From the NCBI GenBank assembly GCA_003611805.1, contig RAYM01000021.1, positions 1 to 55,205 of the forward strand: a DNA stretch of 55,205 nucleotides, in the 5' to 3' direction. Each line of letters opens with the position of its first letter. Position 1 is the stretch's first letter. The position numbers and the translations under genes were made by a program. Shown one piece after another: positions 1 through 8,207 of the stretch. A model generated the notes under the pieces. The model was given only the letters and a program-made list of their open reading frames with translations, was not told the origin of the DNA and did no database searches. The stretch is from a bacterium 1xD42-87. Its GTDB lineage: Bacteria; Bacillota; Clostridia; Lachnospirales; Lachnospiraceae.

Positions 1-1
1 T

Positions 2-909
2 ATCCTGCGGATTATTGCATGCCTGATGGTGATTTTTAACCATACTAATGAAAGAGGGTTTTTTCGGTATGTAACGGATGTGCCGGGGACGCCGTCTGCC
101 GTCTGGAACCTGCTGTTTTCCATCGCATGTAAATCCGCAGTGCCCATATTTTTTATGATATCCGGTTCAATGCTTATAAGAAAAGAGGAGTCGGCTCTGG
201 CGACATACCGCCGGATTCCCAGAATTATTGCGGACTATCTTATTTTCTCGTTGGTCTATTATGGCTGTGACGCCTATCTTGCAGGGAGCCCGTTTTCGTT
301 AAAGGAAACATTGATAAAACTGATTACAGGTCCTTACTGGCATTTGTGGTACCTGTGTTCTTATGTGGCGCTCCTCATTACCATGCCATTTCTCAGGGAT
401 TTTGCACGGAACCTGAAATTAATAAATGCTGTCCTGCTCTATGGTTTGGCAGTCTTTCTGATGGGGATTATGCCTGTGATTGAATATTTTGCCATGCCGG
501 TAAGCAGCAGCTGGAAACCTTCGTGGATGTTTGCGGATATTTTTATTTATCCGCTGCTGGGCTATTTTATAGACAATCGCGTCGACGTCAGGAGGATTCC
601 CGGAAAATATATGCTGGCGTTGTGGATGGCGGATGCGCTGGCATTTCTGGTGAGCGAGAGGGCGGAATACTGTTATTTATGCCGGGAGCCGGGAAGCTAT
701 AGCGAAGTTTTTTTGTGTACAGGCTGCATAATCAATGCGGTGACTATATTTGCTACCGCGAAATGGTTATTTTCGGAAAAAATATACAGCAGACTTCTGC
801 TTTTGGAAAACAGTATGGAATATTCATAAGCTGTATTATGGTATTTATCCTGACGGGCATGATCACATACATGTTGAGAAAAGTGCCTGTCATAAAAAAG
901 CTGTTATAG
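2..909 (+). pseudogene. Acyltransferase 3 family membrane protein, 5'-partial, C-terminus frameshifted
   Basis: The open frame enters from the left edge, so the true start lies outside the window. Visible residues begin with RIIACLMVIFNH, the first membrane helix and catalytic-His region of acyltransferase-3 (OafA/WecH-like) proteins, followed by about eight hydrophobic segments. This frame stops at 829 after LLLLENSMEYS. The expected C-terminal helix is found in the next frame (FGKQYGIFIS ... MLRKVPVIKKLL, stop at 907-909), so a one-base-type indel lies near 795-805. Even with the frame restored, the loop that normally separates the GIYLIH-like motif from the last helix is missing, implying a further short deletion. 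The family transfers acyl groups to glycans or lipids at the membrane; here it is probably inactive. A sequencing error could explain the frameshift but not the shortened loop. Confidence 0.7.
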
Positions 910-968
910 AAGTATAGCGATAACGTAAAACTTCCGCACACGAAAACTTGCGCAAAATTAATAGAATG

Positions 969-997
969 TTGCTGAGGCACGCTGCTTGTGGTAAAAT
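969..997 (+). promoter_or_regulatory. Predicted sigma-A promoter of ireB-ruvX-DUF1292
   Basis: TTGCTG (969-974), a 17-base spacer and TAAAAT (992-997). It sits 88 bases before ireB and is the best match to a vegetative promoter in the gap after the acyltransferase remnant. Confidence 0.5.
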
Positions 998-1084
998 ATG
1001 CCATAGGAGTGTGCAGCGTCAGAGCAGTTGATTTTTTTTGCAAATAATGGTAATAATAATAACAATAGATAAGGGCGTGAGAGT

Positions 1085-1360
1085 ATGCGGGAACAGGATT
1101 TGGAGAATACACAATTTTTTACTGTGGAGACGGAGCCGGAGACGGGCGTGAAGCTTGTGTTGTCCACAGTATATGAGGCGTTGACGGAGAAGGGATACAA
1201 CCCGGTCAATCAGATCGTCGGTTATATTATGTCCGGCGATCCTACTTACATTACCAGCCATAAGAGCGCGCGCAGCCTCATTATGAAGGTGGAGCGTGAT
1301 GAGCTCGTGGAGGAAATGCTGGTAGAGTATATCAAAAACTCAATTAAGAAGCCGATGTGA
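1085..1360 (+). CDS. ireB: IreB family regulatory phosphoprotein (UPF0297)
   Basis: A 91-residue cytosolic protein of the usual family length, with the conserved stretches [24 protein letters not shown] and [13 protein letters not shown]. In enterococci IreB is phosphorylated by the Ser/Thr kinase IreK and negatively controls cephalosporin resistance; in Bacillus the orthologue is YrzL. The N-terminal Thr-rich FTVET segment corresponds to the phosphorylated region. It is followed directly by ruvX and a DUF1292 gene, the same order as yrzL-yrrK-yrzB in Bacillus, which supports the assignment. The stop codon overlaps the ruvX start. The function is inferred from the family; no kinase gene is in the window. 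Confidence 0.93.
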   Translation: MREQDLENTQFFTVETEPETGVKLVLSTVYEALTEKGYNPVNQIVGYIMSGDPTYITSHKSARSLIMKVERDELVEEMLVEYIKNSIKKPM

Positions 1361-1821
1361 TGGCAGAGGAACAACAAATGAGAATTATGGGGCTGGATCT
1401 CGGTTCCAAAACGGTGGGGGTAGCCATCAGCGACCCCTTGCTTATTACGGCGCAGGGGATCGAAATTATCAGACGCAAGGAAGAGAACAAGCTGAGACAA
1501 ACGCTTGCGCGTATTGAGGCGCTGATCGAGGAGTACGGGGTGGACACGATCGTGTTGGGCCTGCCGAAGAATATGAACGATACGCTGGGGGAGCGGGCGC
1601 AGCTTTCGCTTGAATTTAAGGAGAAGCTGGAGCGGCGCACGGGTCTTCCTGTCGTGATGTGGGATGAGAGACTGACGACGGTGGCGGCGGATAAAGCGAT
1701 GATGGAGGCGGGAATCCGCAGGGAAAAGCGTAAGGACTATGTGGATAAAATTGCGGCGTGTCTGATTTTGCAAGGTTATCTGGATAAACGCGAAAAAGAA
1801 CCGTGCAAGAAGAATTTCTAA
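1360..1821 (+). CDS. ruvX: Holliday junction resolvase-like RuvX/YqgF
   Basis: RNase H-fold protein of about 153 residues. It has the N-terminal [16 protein letters not shown] motif with the first catalytic Asp, the mid-protein [11 protein letters not shown] segment, and the C-terminal DERLTT plus [17 protein letters not shown] block with the remaining acidic residues. YqgF proteins take part in pre-16S rRNA 5'-end maturation and may resolve branched DNA. The ATG at 1360 overlaps the ireB stop as TGATG, a sign of translational coupling; a GTG one codon upstream (1357) and an internal ATG at 1378 are alternatives. Confidence 0.92.
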   Translation: MAEEQQMRIMGLDLGSKTVGVAISDPLLITAQGIEIIRRKEENKLRQTLARIEALIEEYGVDTIVLGLPKNMNDTLGERAQLSLEFKEKLERRTGLPVVMWDERLTTVAADKAMMEAGIRREKRKDYVDKIAACLILQGYLDKREKEPCKKNF

Positions 1822-1914
1822 TGTTCGCGCCATTGGACGCTTCGCTAAGAAATTCTAAATTTTGCACCGGAGAATGCAAAAAGCGCATTCCCTATGTTGG
1901 TGATAGGAGGTTTT

Positions 1915-2172
1915 ATGGAGAAAATTACATTTACGCCGGAGGAGGGCGGCGACATCGAGTTTTATATTATGGAGCAGACGATGATCGGCGGCGTGAACTA
2001 TCTTCTGGTGACGGATTCTGAAGGTGAGGATGGCGAAGCGCTTATTCTGTGCGATGTTTCCGCGCCGGAAGACCCGGAGGCGGTTTATGAAATCGTGGAT
2101 GATGATGGAACATTGAACGCGGTGGCAGCCGTGTTTGAAAAGATAATGGATGACGTGGATATCATTAAGTAG
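1915..2172 (+). CDS. DUF1292 family protein (YrzB-like)
   Basis: Small acidic protein of 85 residues matching the DUF1292/UPF0473 family: MEKITFTPEEGGDIEFYIME, then V/I-rich strands ending in AVFEKIMDD. The start at 1915 is chosen because an AGGAGG site lies 5-6 bases upstream. The function is unknown in the family. Its position behind ireB-ruvX is conserved across Firmicutes. The 94-base gap before it holds only a small hairpin (GAATGC/GCATTC, 1872-1890). Confidence 0.88.
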   Translation: MEKITFTPEEGGDIEFYIMEQTMIGGVNYLLVTDSEGEDGEALILCDVSAPEDPEAVYEIVDDDGTLNAVAAVFEKIMDDVDIIK

Positions 2173-2191
2173 AAAGTGGAGGTAAATTTTT

Positions 2192-3868
2192 TTGAGAAAA
2201 AATGAAGAAGGAAGGTCAGCGAGTAAGCTGAAGGCTATCCCATTAGGCGGACTTGAGCAGATTGGGCTCAATATTACTGCCTTTGAATATGAGGATAGCA
2301 TTGTTGTGGTGGACTGCGGTCTGTCATTCCCGGAAGACGAGATGCTGGGAATTGATCTGGTGATACCGGATGTCACCTACTTAAAGGAAAATGCGGACAA
2401 GGTGAAGGGGTTTGTGATCACCCACGGACATGAAGATCACATCGGGGCGCTGCCCTATGTATTAAAGGAACTGAATATACCGATTTATGCGACGAAGCTG
2501 ACTATGGGCATCATAGAGAATAAATTGGAGGAGCATGGGCTGATGAAGACCACCAAGCGGAAGGTGGTTAAGTTTGGACAGTCCATTAATCTGGGACAGT
2601 TCAGGATTGAGTTTATCAAGACGAACCACAGCATTGTGGACGCGGCTGCGCTGGCGATCTATTCCCCGGCGGGCGTGGTGGTGCACACGGGAGACTTCAA
2701 GGTGGATTATACACCGGTGTTCGGCGATGCCATTGATTTACAGAGATTTGCGGAGATCGGGAAAAAGGGTGTGCTGGCGCTTATGTGCGATTCCACCAAC
2801 GCGGAGCGTGCCGGCTTTACGCCTTCCGAGAAAACAGTGGGAAAGACGCTGGATTCCCTGTTTCTGGAACATAAGGATACTCGTATTCTAATTGCCACCT
2901 TTGCATCTAATGTGGACAGGGTGCGGCAGATTATTAATACGGCGGAAAAATTCAATAGGAAGGTTGTAGTGGAAGGCCGCAGCATGGTAAATATCATTGA
3001 CACGGCTTCCAAACTCGGCTATCTGCAGATCGCGGACAGGACGCTGATCGACGTGGAGGAACTGAAAAATTATCCGCCCGAGAAGACGGTTATCATTACG
3101 ACCGGAAGCCAGGGGGAAAGTATGGCGGCATTAAGCCGCATGGCAGGCGACAATCATAAAAAGATATCCATTATGCCGGGAGACACCGTTATTTTCTCTG
3201 CCCATCCGATACCGGGCAATGAGAAGGCGGTAACGAACGTCATTAACGAACTGCAGATGAAGGGCGCGGATGTGATTTTCCAGGATGTGCATGTGTCCGG
3301 GCACGCCTGCCAGGAAGAGATTAAGCTGATCTATTCACTGGTAAAACCCAAGTATGCGATTCCCGTTCACGGGGAATATAAACACCGTAAGGCGCAGGCA
3401 AAGATTGCGGCGCAGCTTGGGATTCCCAAGGAAAACATTTTTATGCTGCAGTCCGGTGACGTACTTGAGATGGATGACGACCGGGCGGTTATTAACGGAA
3501 AAGTGCCTGTGGGCGCTATCCTGGTGGACGGTCTTGGCGTGGGCGACGTGGGAAATGTGGTGTTGCGGGACAGACAGCATCTGGCGGAAGACGGCATTAT
3601 GATTGTGGTGATGGCGCTGGAATCCCACAGCGACCAGCTTATCTCCGGACCGGATATTGTGTCGAGGGGGTTTGTCTATGTGAGGGAGTCCGACGAGCTT
3701 CTTGATGAGGCAAGGCTTCTCGTGGAGGAGGCAGTGCAGGACTGCCTTGACAGAGGTAAGACCGACTGGGGTAAGCTTAAGGGTACTGTCAAAGATGTGC
3801 TGAGCGACTTTGTCTGGAAGAAGACGAAGAGAAGGCCGATGATACTGCCGATCATTATGGAAGTCTAG
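2192..3868 (+). CDS. rnjA: Ribonuclease J
   Basis: A 558-residue metallo-beta-lactamase/beta-CASP nuclease for mRNA decay and rRNA/SRP RNA maturation; RNase J has 5'-to-3' exonuclease and endonuclease activity. Visible motifs in order: the zinc site HGHEDHIG (residues 78-84), NHSIVDA, HTGDFK, the beta-CASP CDSTNAERAG, VSGHACQEE and PVHGEYKH, and a C-terminal domain ending in WKKTKRRPMILPIIMEV. The start is TTG with GGAGG at 2178-2182; the ATG at 2202 is out of frame. Length and motifs are complete. Whether it corresponds to J1 or J2 cannot be decided from sequence alone. Confidence 0.96.
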   Translation: MRKNEEGRSASKLKAIPLGGLEQIGLNITAFEYEDSIVVVDCGLSFPEDEMLGIDLVIPDVTYLKENADKVKGFVITHGHEDHIGALPYVLKELNIPIYATKLTMGIIENKLEEHGLMKTTKRKVVKFGQSINLGQFRIEFIKTNHSIVDAAALAIYSPAGVVVHTGDFKVDYTPVFGDAIDLQRFAEIGKKGVLALMCDSTNAERAGFTPSEKTVGKTLDSLFLEHKDTRILIATFASNVDRVRQIINTAEKFNRKVVVEGRSMVNIIDTASKLGYLQIADRTLIDVEELKNYPPEKTVIITTGSQGESMAALSRMAGDNHKKISIMPGDTVIFSAHPIPGNEKAVTNVINELQMKGADVIFQDVHVSGHACQEEIKLIYSLVKPKYAIPVHGEYKHRKAQAKIAAQLGIPKENIFMLQSGDVLEMDDDRAVINGKVPVGAILVDGLGVGDVGNVVLRDRQHLAEDGIMIVVMALESHSDQLISGPDIVSRGFVYVRESDELLDEARLLVEEAVQDCLDRGKTDWGKLKGTVKDVLSDFVWKKTKRRPMILPIIMEV

Positions 3869-3921
3869 CGGATTTGCGAATGGGCGCGTGCCAGACGGTA
3901 TCATGAAAAGGAGAACACATT

Positions 3922-4257
3922 ATGTCAGATAAAGAGATCATAGAGGCAGCCAGAGCTTTTGCAGATCAGATTATGACCTCGGATACTTACAGGCAATACT
4001 ATTACCAGAGAGAAAAAATCAAGAAGCAGCCGGAGCTTTATGAGAAGGTGAATGAATTCCGGCAGCGCAATTTTGATTTACAGAATGAGACAGACAGCGA
4101 TGACATGCTTGACCGAATGGAAGCTTTTGAGAGGGAATATGAGAAGTTCCGGGAGAATCCACTCGTGGACGACTTTTTGCGGGCGGAGCTTGCATTCTGC
4201 CGCATGATGCAGGAGGTCTACGTGCTGCTGGCGGATGAAGTGGATTTCGAGGTATAA
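3922..4257 (+). CDS. YlbF/YmcA family protein
   Basis: A 111-residue, highly charged, predominantly helical protein with the family pattern (AxxFADQIMTSDTYRQYY ... ELYEKVNEFR ... ENPLVDDFLRAELAFCRMMQEVY). In Bacillus, YlbF and YmcA form the Y-complex that assists RNase Y, affecting competence and biofilm genes. It lies two bases before the next gene and soon after RNase J, so a link to RNA turnover fits. A good AAGGAG site precedes the ATG. Confidence 0.82.
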   Translation: MSDKEIIEAARAFADQIMTSDTYRQYYYQREKIKKQPELYEKVNEFRQRNFDLQNETDSDDMLDRMEAFEREYEKFRENPLVDDFLRAELAFCRMMQEVYVLLADEVDFEV

Positions 4258-4259
4258 CT

Positions 4260-4664
4260 ATGAGTATAAAAGAAATTATTGGTTCCACGGCGGAACTGAT
4301 TATTAAAGTAGTCGCTTTGATTTTTGCCGTCACTTATATTATCAGGGCGTCAACGGCAGCCTATGATTACGGATACCGCATATTTACCGAGGAACCCGTC
4401 TCGCTCGGTGAGGGCAGAATCATCAGCGTCAGCGTGGAGGAACCGGTGTCTGCCATGGAAGTAGGTAAAATGCTTGAGGAACGGGGACTGATCCGCGACG
4501 CGAATCTTTTTGTATTGCAGGAGCTTCTATCGGAAAACCACGGAAAAATGCAGCCGGGCATCTATGATCTGAGCACCGCCATGACGGCGGAGGAGATGAT
4601 GGATGTGATGGCGGCTGACGCCCCAAAAGAGGGCGAAGAGGATGCGGAAGGAGATTCACAGTGA
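4260..4664 (+). CDS. MltG-like membrane protein lacking the catalytic domain
   Basis: A 134-residue protein with one N-terminal membrane helix (about residues 10-30) and a short extracellular LysM-like region (VSVEEPVSAMEVGKMLEERGLI ... KMQPGIYDLSTAMTAEEMMDVM) that matches the N-terminal part of endolytic transglycosylase MltG. Full MltG is about 330-380 residues and carries the catalytic Glu in a YceG domain; that domain is absent, and the acidic tail ends at the next gene. It holds the position of yrrL (mltG) before trmR in Bacillus. It may be a family-specific short form that only binds glycan or protein partners. Confidence 0.72.
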   Translation: MSIKEIIGSTAELIIKVVALIFAVTYIIRASTAAYDYGYRIFTEEPVSLGEGRIISVSVEEPVSAMEVGKMLEERGLIRDANLFVLQELLSENHGKMQPGIYDLSTAMTAEEMMDVMAADAPKEGEEDAEGDSQ

Positions 4665-5350
4665 TTTCAGGTGAGCGCATGAATACCTTTCTCGCTTCTC
4701 TGGACGCGGGCAACACTCCTTTTCTGGATCAGATAGAACGGGAAGCCTTGGAAACCAATGTGCCTATTATACGCACGCAGACACAGGGACTGCTGCGGTT
4801 CCTGCTTGCGGTGCGGAAACCCATGTCCATTTTGGAAGTGGGGTGCGCCATTGGTTTTTCTGCTCTTTTAATGAGCGAGTACGCCCCTGAAGGCTGTAGG
4901 ATCACTACCATAGAAAAGTATGAAAAACGAATACCTGTGGCGAAGGAAAATTTCGCACGGGCGGGAAAGCAGGACGCTATCACACTTCTGGAGGGGGATG
5001 CGGCAGATATTCTGAAAGAACTTGCGGGAACGTATGATTTTATATTTATGGACGCAGCAAAGGGGCAGTATATCCATTTCCTGCCGGAAATCCTGCGGCT
5101 CCTCGCACCCGAAGGGCTTCTTGTGTCCGATAACGTGCTGCAGGACGGCGATATTATTGAGTCACGGTTTGCCGTGGAACGGAGGAACCGCACGATCCAC
5201 AGCAGAATGCGGGAGTATCTTTTTGCGCTGACGCATAATGAAGCGCTTCGGACGGTAGTGCTGCCTGTCGGCGACGGGGTGACGGTAAGCGTCAAAGTCA
5301 CACCGGACGGATCCGCGCGGCATTTTGACAGAAAGACGGGTAATGGGTAG
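4661..5350 (+). CDS. trmR: tRNA 5-hydroxyuridine methyltransferase TrmR
   Basis: A 229-residue class I SAM-dependent O-methyltransferase: ILEVGCAIGFSALLMSEY (SAM motif I), TTIEKYEKR, DAADILKEL, YDFIFMDAAKGQY and VSDNVLQDG, the metal-binding DN of the catechol-OMT-like family. TrmR methylates ho5U34 of tRNA to mo5U34. The downstream U32 peptidase homologue makes the ho5U substrate, so the neighbourhood supports the specific role. The start is GTG overlapping the previous stop (GTGA); an ATG at 4679 is a possible alternative. Confidence 0.85.
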   Translation: MISGERMNTFLASLDAGNTPFLDQIEREALETNVPIIRTQTQGLLRFLLAVRKPMSILEVGCAIGFSALLMSEYAPEGCRITTIEKYEKRIPVAKENFARAGKQDAITLLEGDAADILKELAGTYDFIFMDAAKGQYIHFLPEILRLLAPEGLLVSDNVLQDGDIIESRFAVERRNRTIHSRMREYLFALTHNEALRTVVLPVGDGVTVSVKVTPDGSARHFDRKTGNG

Positions 5351-5351
5351 A

Positions 5352-5400
5352 GTGTTCCAATTGAGCAGGGAAAGACGATAAACTGGGATGAATGGAACAC
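5352..5400. repeat. 8-bp inverted repeat between trmR and trhP
   Basis: GTGTTCCA (5352-5359) and TGGAACAC (5393-5400) are exact inverted copies separated by 33 bases. There is no T-run, so it is unlikely to be an intrinsic terminator. It could be an mRNA stem or protein site. Confidence 0.4.
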
Positions 5401-5440
5401 CAGGAATGAGAGAAGAGCTGCGGGGAGAGGTGAAAGCAGG

Positions 5441-6742
5441 ATGACGAGCGAAAAGAAAAAACCGGAACTGCTGGTGCCTGCCGCCAGTCTGGAAGTTTTG
5501 AAAACGGCTGTTATTTTTGGCGCGGATGCGGTATATATCGGCGGCGAAGCTTTCGGGCTGCGTGCCAAGGCGAAAAATTTTTCGGCACAGGAGATGGCGG
5601 AGGGGATTGCTTTTGCCCATGGGAAGGGCGTTAAAGTGTATGTGACTGCGAATATTCTGGCACATAACTATGACTTGGAAGGAGCCAGGAATTATTTTGG
5701 GGAGCTGAAAGAACTGCAGCCGGATGCGCTGATCATAGCTGACCCCGGCATGTTTGCGCTGGCGAGGGAAATCTGCCCGGAAATTGACATCCACATTTCC
5801 ACCCAGGCTAACAATACGAATTATATGACCTACCGCTTCTGGCATGAACAGGGGGCGAAGCGGGTCGTGTCCGCAAGGGAGCTTTCTCTGCGGGAAATAA
5901 AGGAAATTCGGGAAAACATTCCGAAAGAGATGGAGATCGAGAGCTTTGTGCACGGCGCCATGTGCATTTCCTATTCGGGGCGGTGTCTCCTGAGCAATTA
6001 TTTTACCGGCCGGGACGCAAACCGGGGGGCGTGCACCCACCCTTGCCGGTGGAAGTACGCACTGGTGGAGGAGACGAGACCGGGAGAGTATCTGCCCGTC
6101 TTTGAGAACGACAGGGGCACATTTATATTCAATTCCAAGGACCTGAACATGATTGAGCACATTCCCGAACTGGTGGATGCGGGTATTGACAGCTTTAAGA
6201 TCGAGGGCAGGATGAAGACGGCGCTGTATGTGGCGACTGTGGCGCGTACCTACAGGCATGCCATTGACGATTATTTTGTCTCGGAGGAGCAGTACCGTGC
6301 CAATTTGGACTGGTATCGGGCGGAAATTGCCAAGTGTACCTACCGAAAGTTTACAACGGGGTTCTATTTTGGGAAAGCGGATGAGAATACACAGATATAC
6401 GATGAGAGTACTTATGTGAGCGAGTATATTTATCTGGGAACAGTGGGCGCGGTAGTGGAAGAATGCGGCGCGGCGGACAGCAGGGACGTGGCGGAAGGCG
6501 GTATTTCTTTAGAGAGCGGAGAGGGACGGTTTTGCGCCCGAATTGAGCAGCGAAATAAGTTCAGCGTGGGAGACAGTATAGAGATTATGAAACCGCGCGG
6601 AGAAAATATTCCCGTCAAAGTGCTCGCAATGTATGATGCGGAGGGGAATCCCGTGGAGTCCTGCCCGCACCCGAAGCAGACAATCGGCGTGTGGCTGTCG
6701 GAAACGCCAGAAGTGGGGGATATTCTGCGGGTAGAAAAATAG
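5441..6742 (+). CDS. trhP: Peptidase U32 family protein, tRNA hydroxylation protein TrhP
   Basis: A 433-residue U32 protein: KPELLVPAASLEVLKTAV, YIGGEAFGLRAKAKNFS, DPGMFALARE, DIHISTQANNTN, and the cluster-ligand region FVHGAMCISYSGRCLLSNY ... RGACTHPCRW with four conserved Cys, then the C-terminal SFKIEGRMK. TrhP with prephenate forms 5-hydroxyuridine at tRNA position 34, and TrmR just upstream then methylates it. Bacillus carries yrrN-yrrO (trhP1-trhP2) in the same place; here only a single copy is present. It starts at an ATG after a GGAGAGGTGAAAG site. Confidence 0.87.
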   Translation: MTSEKKKPELLVPAASLEVLKTAVIFGADAVYIGGEAFGLRAKAKNFSAQEMAEGIAFAHGKGVKVYVTANILAHNYDLEGARNYFGELKELQPDALIIADPGMFALAREICPEIDIHISTQANNTNYMTYRFWHEQGAKRVVSARELSLREIKEIRENIPKEMEIESFVHGAMCISYSGRCLLSNYFTGRDANRGACTHPCRWKYALVEETRPGEYLPVFENDRGTFIFNSKDLNMIEHIPELVDAGIDSFKIEGRMKTALYVATVARTYRHAIDDYFVSEEQYRANLDWYRAEIAKCTYRKFTTGFYFGKADENTQIYDESTYVSEYIYLGTVGAVVEECGAADSRDVAEGGISLESGEGRFCARIEQRNKFSVGDSIEIMKPRGENIPVKVLAMYDAEGNPVESCPHPKQTIGVWLSETPEVGDILRVEK

Positions 6743-6767
6743 AAAATATTTACTTTGGAGAAAACGC

Positions 6768-8204
6768 ATGACATACCTTTCGATAACATTTTACCTGTTT
6801 GTGGCGGCAGCGCTTTTGTTCTATTATATTTTGCCGCTGAGATACAGATGGATTGTACTGCTTCTGGGCAGTATCTTCTTTTACCGACAGGCAATGGGGA
6901 ACAGTGCGGGGCTGGCAGTTGTTTTAGTGACCGTCACAGCCGCTTACGGCGCGGGTCTGCTTCTGGAGCGGTGGAAGAGCAAAAGCATACTGGCGGGCGC
7001 CGTATTGCTGATGGTCCTTCCGTGGTTATGTGTAAAAAACGGAAATTATATTCTGGAAATCTTATTGCACAAAAGTGCGGTGAACTGGATTGTGCCGGTT
7101 GGCATTTCTTTCTATACATTACAGGTGATATCTTATTTGGCGGATATCTATAGAGGCAGGATTACGGCGCAGAAAAATCCGGTAAAATTTATCCTGTTTT
7201 TCTTATTTTTCCCTCAAATTGTACAAGGACCCATTCCACGATATGACAGATTGGCGGATCAGCTTTATGCCGGGCGCCGTTTCGACGAGAGAATGGTGGT
7301 GGGCGGTTTTTACCGTATTTTGTGGGGATTTTTCCTGAAGCTGATGATTGCCAGCCAGGCGGCACGGTTTGTCGATTGTGTCTACGAATCTTACCAGATC
7401 TATGTAGGGTACTATGTTCTGGTTGCCGGAATTTTGTACAGCATTGAGCTGTATGCGGATTTTGCGGCATGTATTTCTATCTCCAAGGGAGTGGCGAATC
7501 TGTTTGGCATTGAACTTGCGGATAACTTCCGCCATCCCTATCTGGCAGTCTCTGTCAAGGATTTTTGGCACAGATGGCATATATCCTTAAGTGAGTGGCT
7601 GAAAGATTATATTTATATACCGTTAGGCGGCAGCAGAAAGGGCAGGATCAGGACATATATTAATCTGATTTTGACTTTTCTGGTCAGTGCTATCTGGCAC
7701 GGTGCGGGCCTGCGGTTTCTCGTCTGGGGAATGATGCACGCCGCCTATCAGATCATCGGGGATCTGACGCGGAATATACAGCGGAAAGCGGCAACAATTT
7801 TGGGGCTTGGGGAGTCGGCAGGGCTCACGCTGTGGATTCGCAGGGTATGGACTTTCCTGTGCGTTATGGCAGCGTGGATTCTTTTCCGGGCGGAGAGTCT
7901 TAAGAAGGGGCTGCAGATGCTCTTTAGTATGTTCCGAGTCCGAAACCTGTGGATTTTTACCAATGATTCTTTGCTTCAAATGGGGTTAGAATGGAAGGAG
8001 TGGATGGTACTTGGCGTTTCCGTTCTGATTCTGTTTGTGGTCAGTATCAAACAGGAGCAGGGTGTCTCGTTTTCGGAGCTTATTTTCAGACAGCCCCTTT
8101 ACGTGAGGTGGCTGTTGTACTTGGCTGCCATCTTCGGCATCATGACTTATGGCGGCTACGGACAGGGATATGATGCGCAGGCATTTATTTACGGGGGTTT
8201 TTGA
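6768..8204 (+). CDS. MBOAT family O-acyltransferase (AlgI/DltB-like)
   Basis: A 478-residue polytopic membrane protein with about 10-12 helices. It has the MBOAT hallmark block (FWHRWHISLSEWLKDYIYIPLGGS) and, about 30 residues on, SAIWHGAGLRFLVWG with the presumed catalytic His. Such proteins move acyl groups across the membrane for O-acetylation of polysaccharides, or D-alanylation as in DltB. The next gene, 3 bases away, encodes an SGNH-like partner, the AlgI-AlgJ/X arrangement. No dltA/dltC genes are near, so acetylation of a surface glycan is more likely than D-alanylation. The substrate is unknown. Confidence 0.88.
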   Translation: MTYLSITFYLFVAAALLFYYILPLRYRWIVLLLGSIFFYRQAMGNSAGLAVVLVTVTAAYGAGLLLERWKSKSILAGAVLLMVLPWLCVKNGNYILEILLHKSAVNWIVPVGISFYTLQVISYLADIYRGRITAQKNPVKFILFFLFFPQIVQGPIPRYDRLADQLYAGRRFDERMVVGGFYRILWGFFLKLMIASQAARFVDCVYESYQIYVGYYVLVAGILYSIELYADFAACISISKGVANLFGIELADNFRHPYLAVSVKDFWHRWHISLSEWLKDYIYIPLGGSRKGRIRTYINLILTFLVSAIWHGAGLRFLVWGMMHAAYQIIGDLTRNIQRKAATILGLGESAGLTLWIRRVWTFLCVMAAWILFRAESLKKGLQMLFSMFRVRNLWIFTNDSLLQMGLEWKEWMVLGVSVLILFVVSIKQEQGVSFSELIFRQPLYVRWLLYLAAIFGIMTYGGYGQGYDAQAFIYGGF

Positions 8205-8207
8205 CAA

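Noticed and set aside
5162..6259. Minus-strand open frame (about 365 codons) across trmR and trhP
   Set aside because: It spans two real genes and their spacer, with no recognisable domain.
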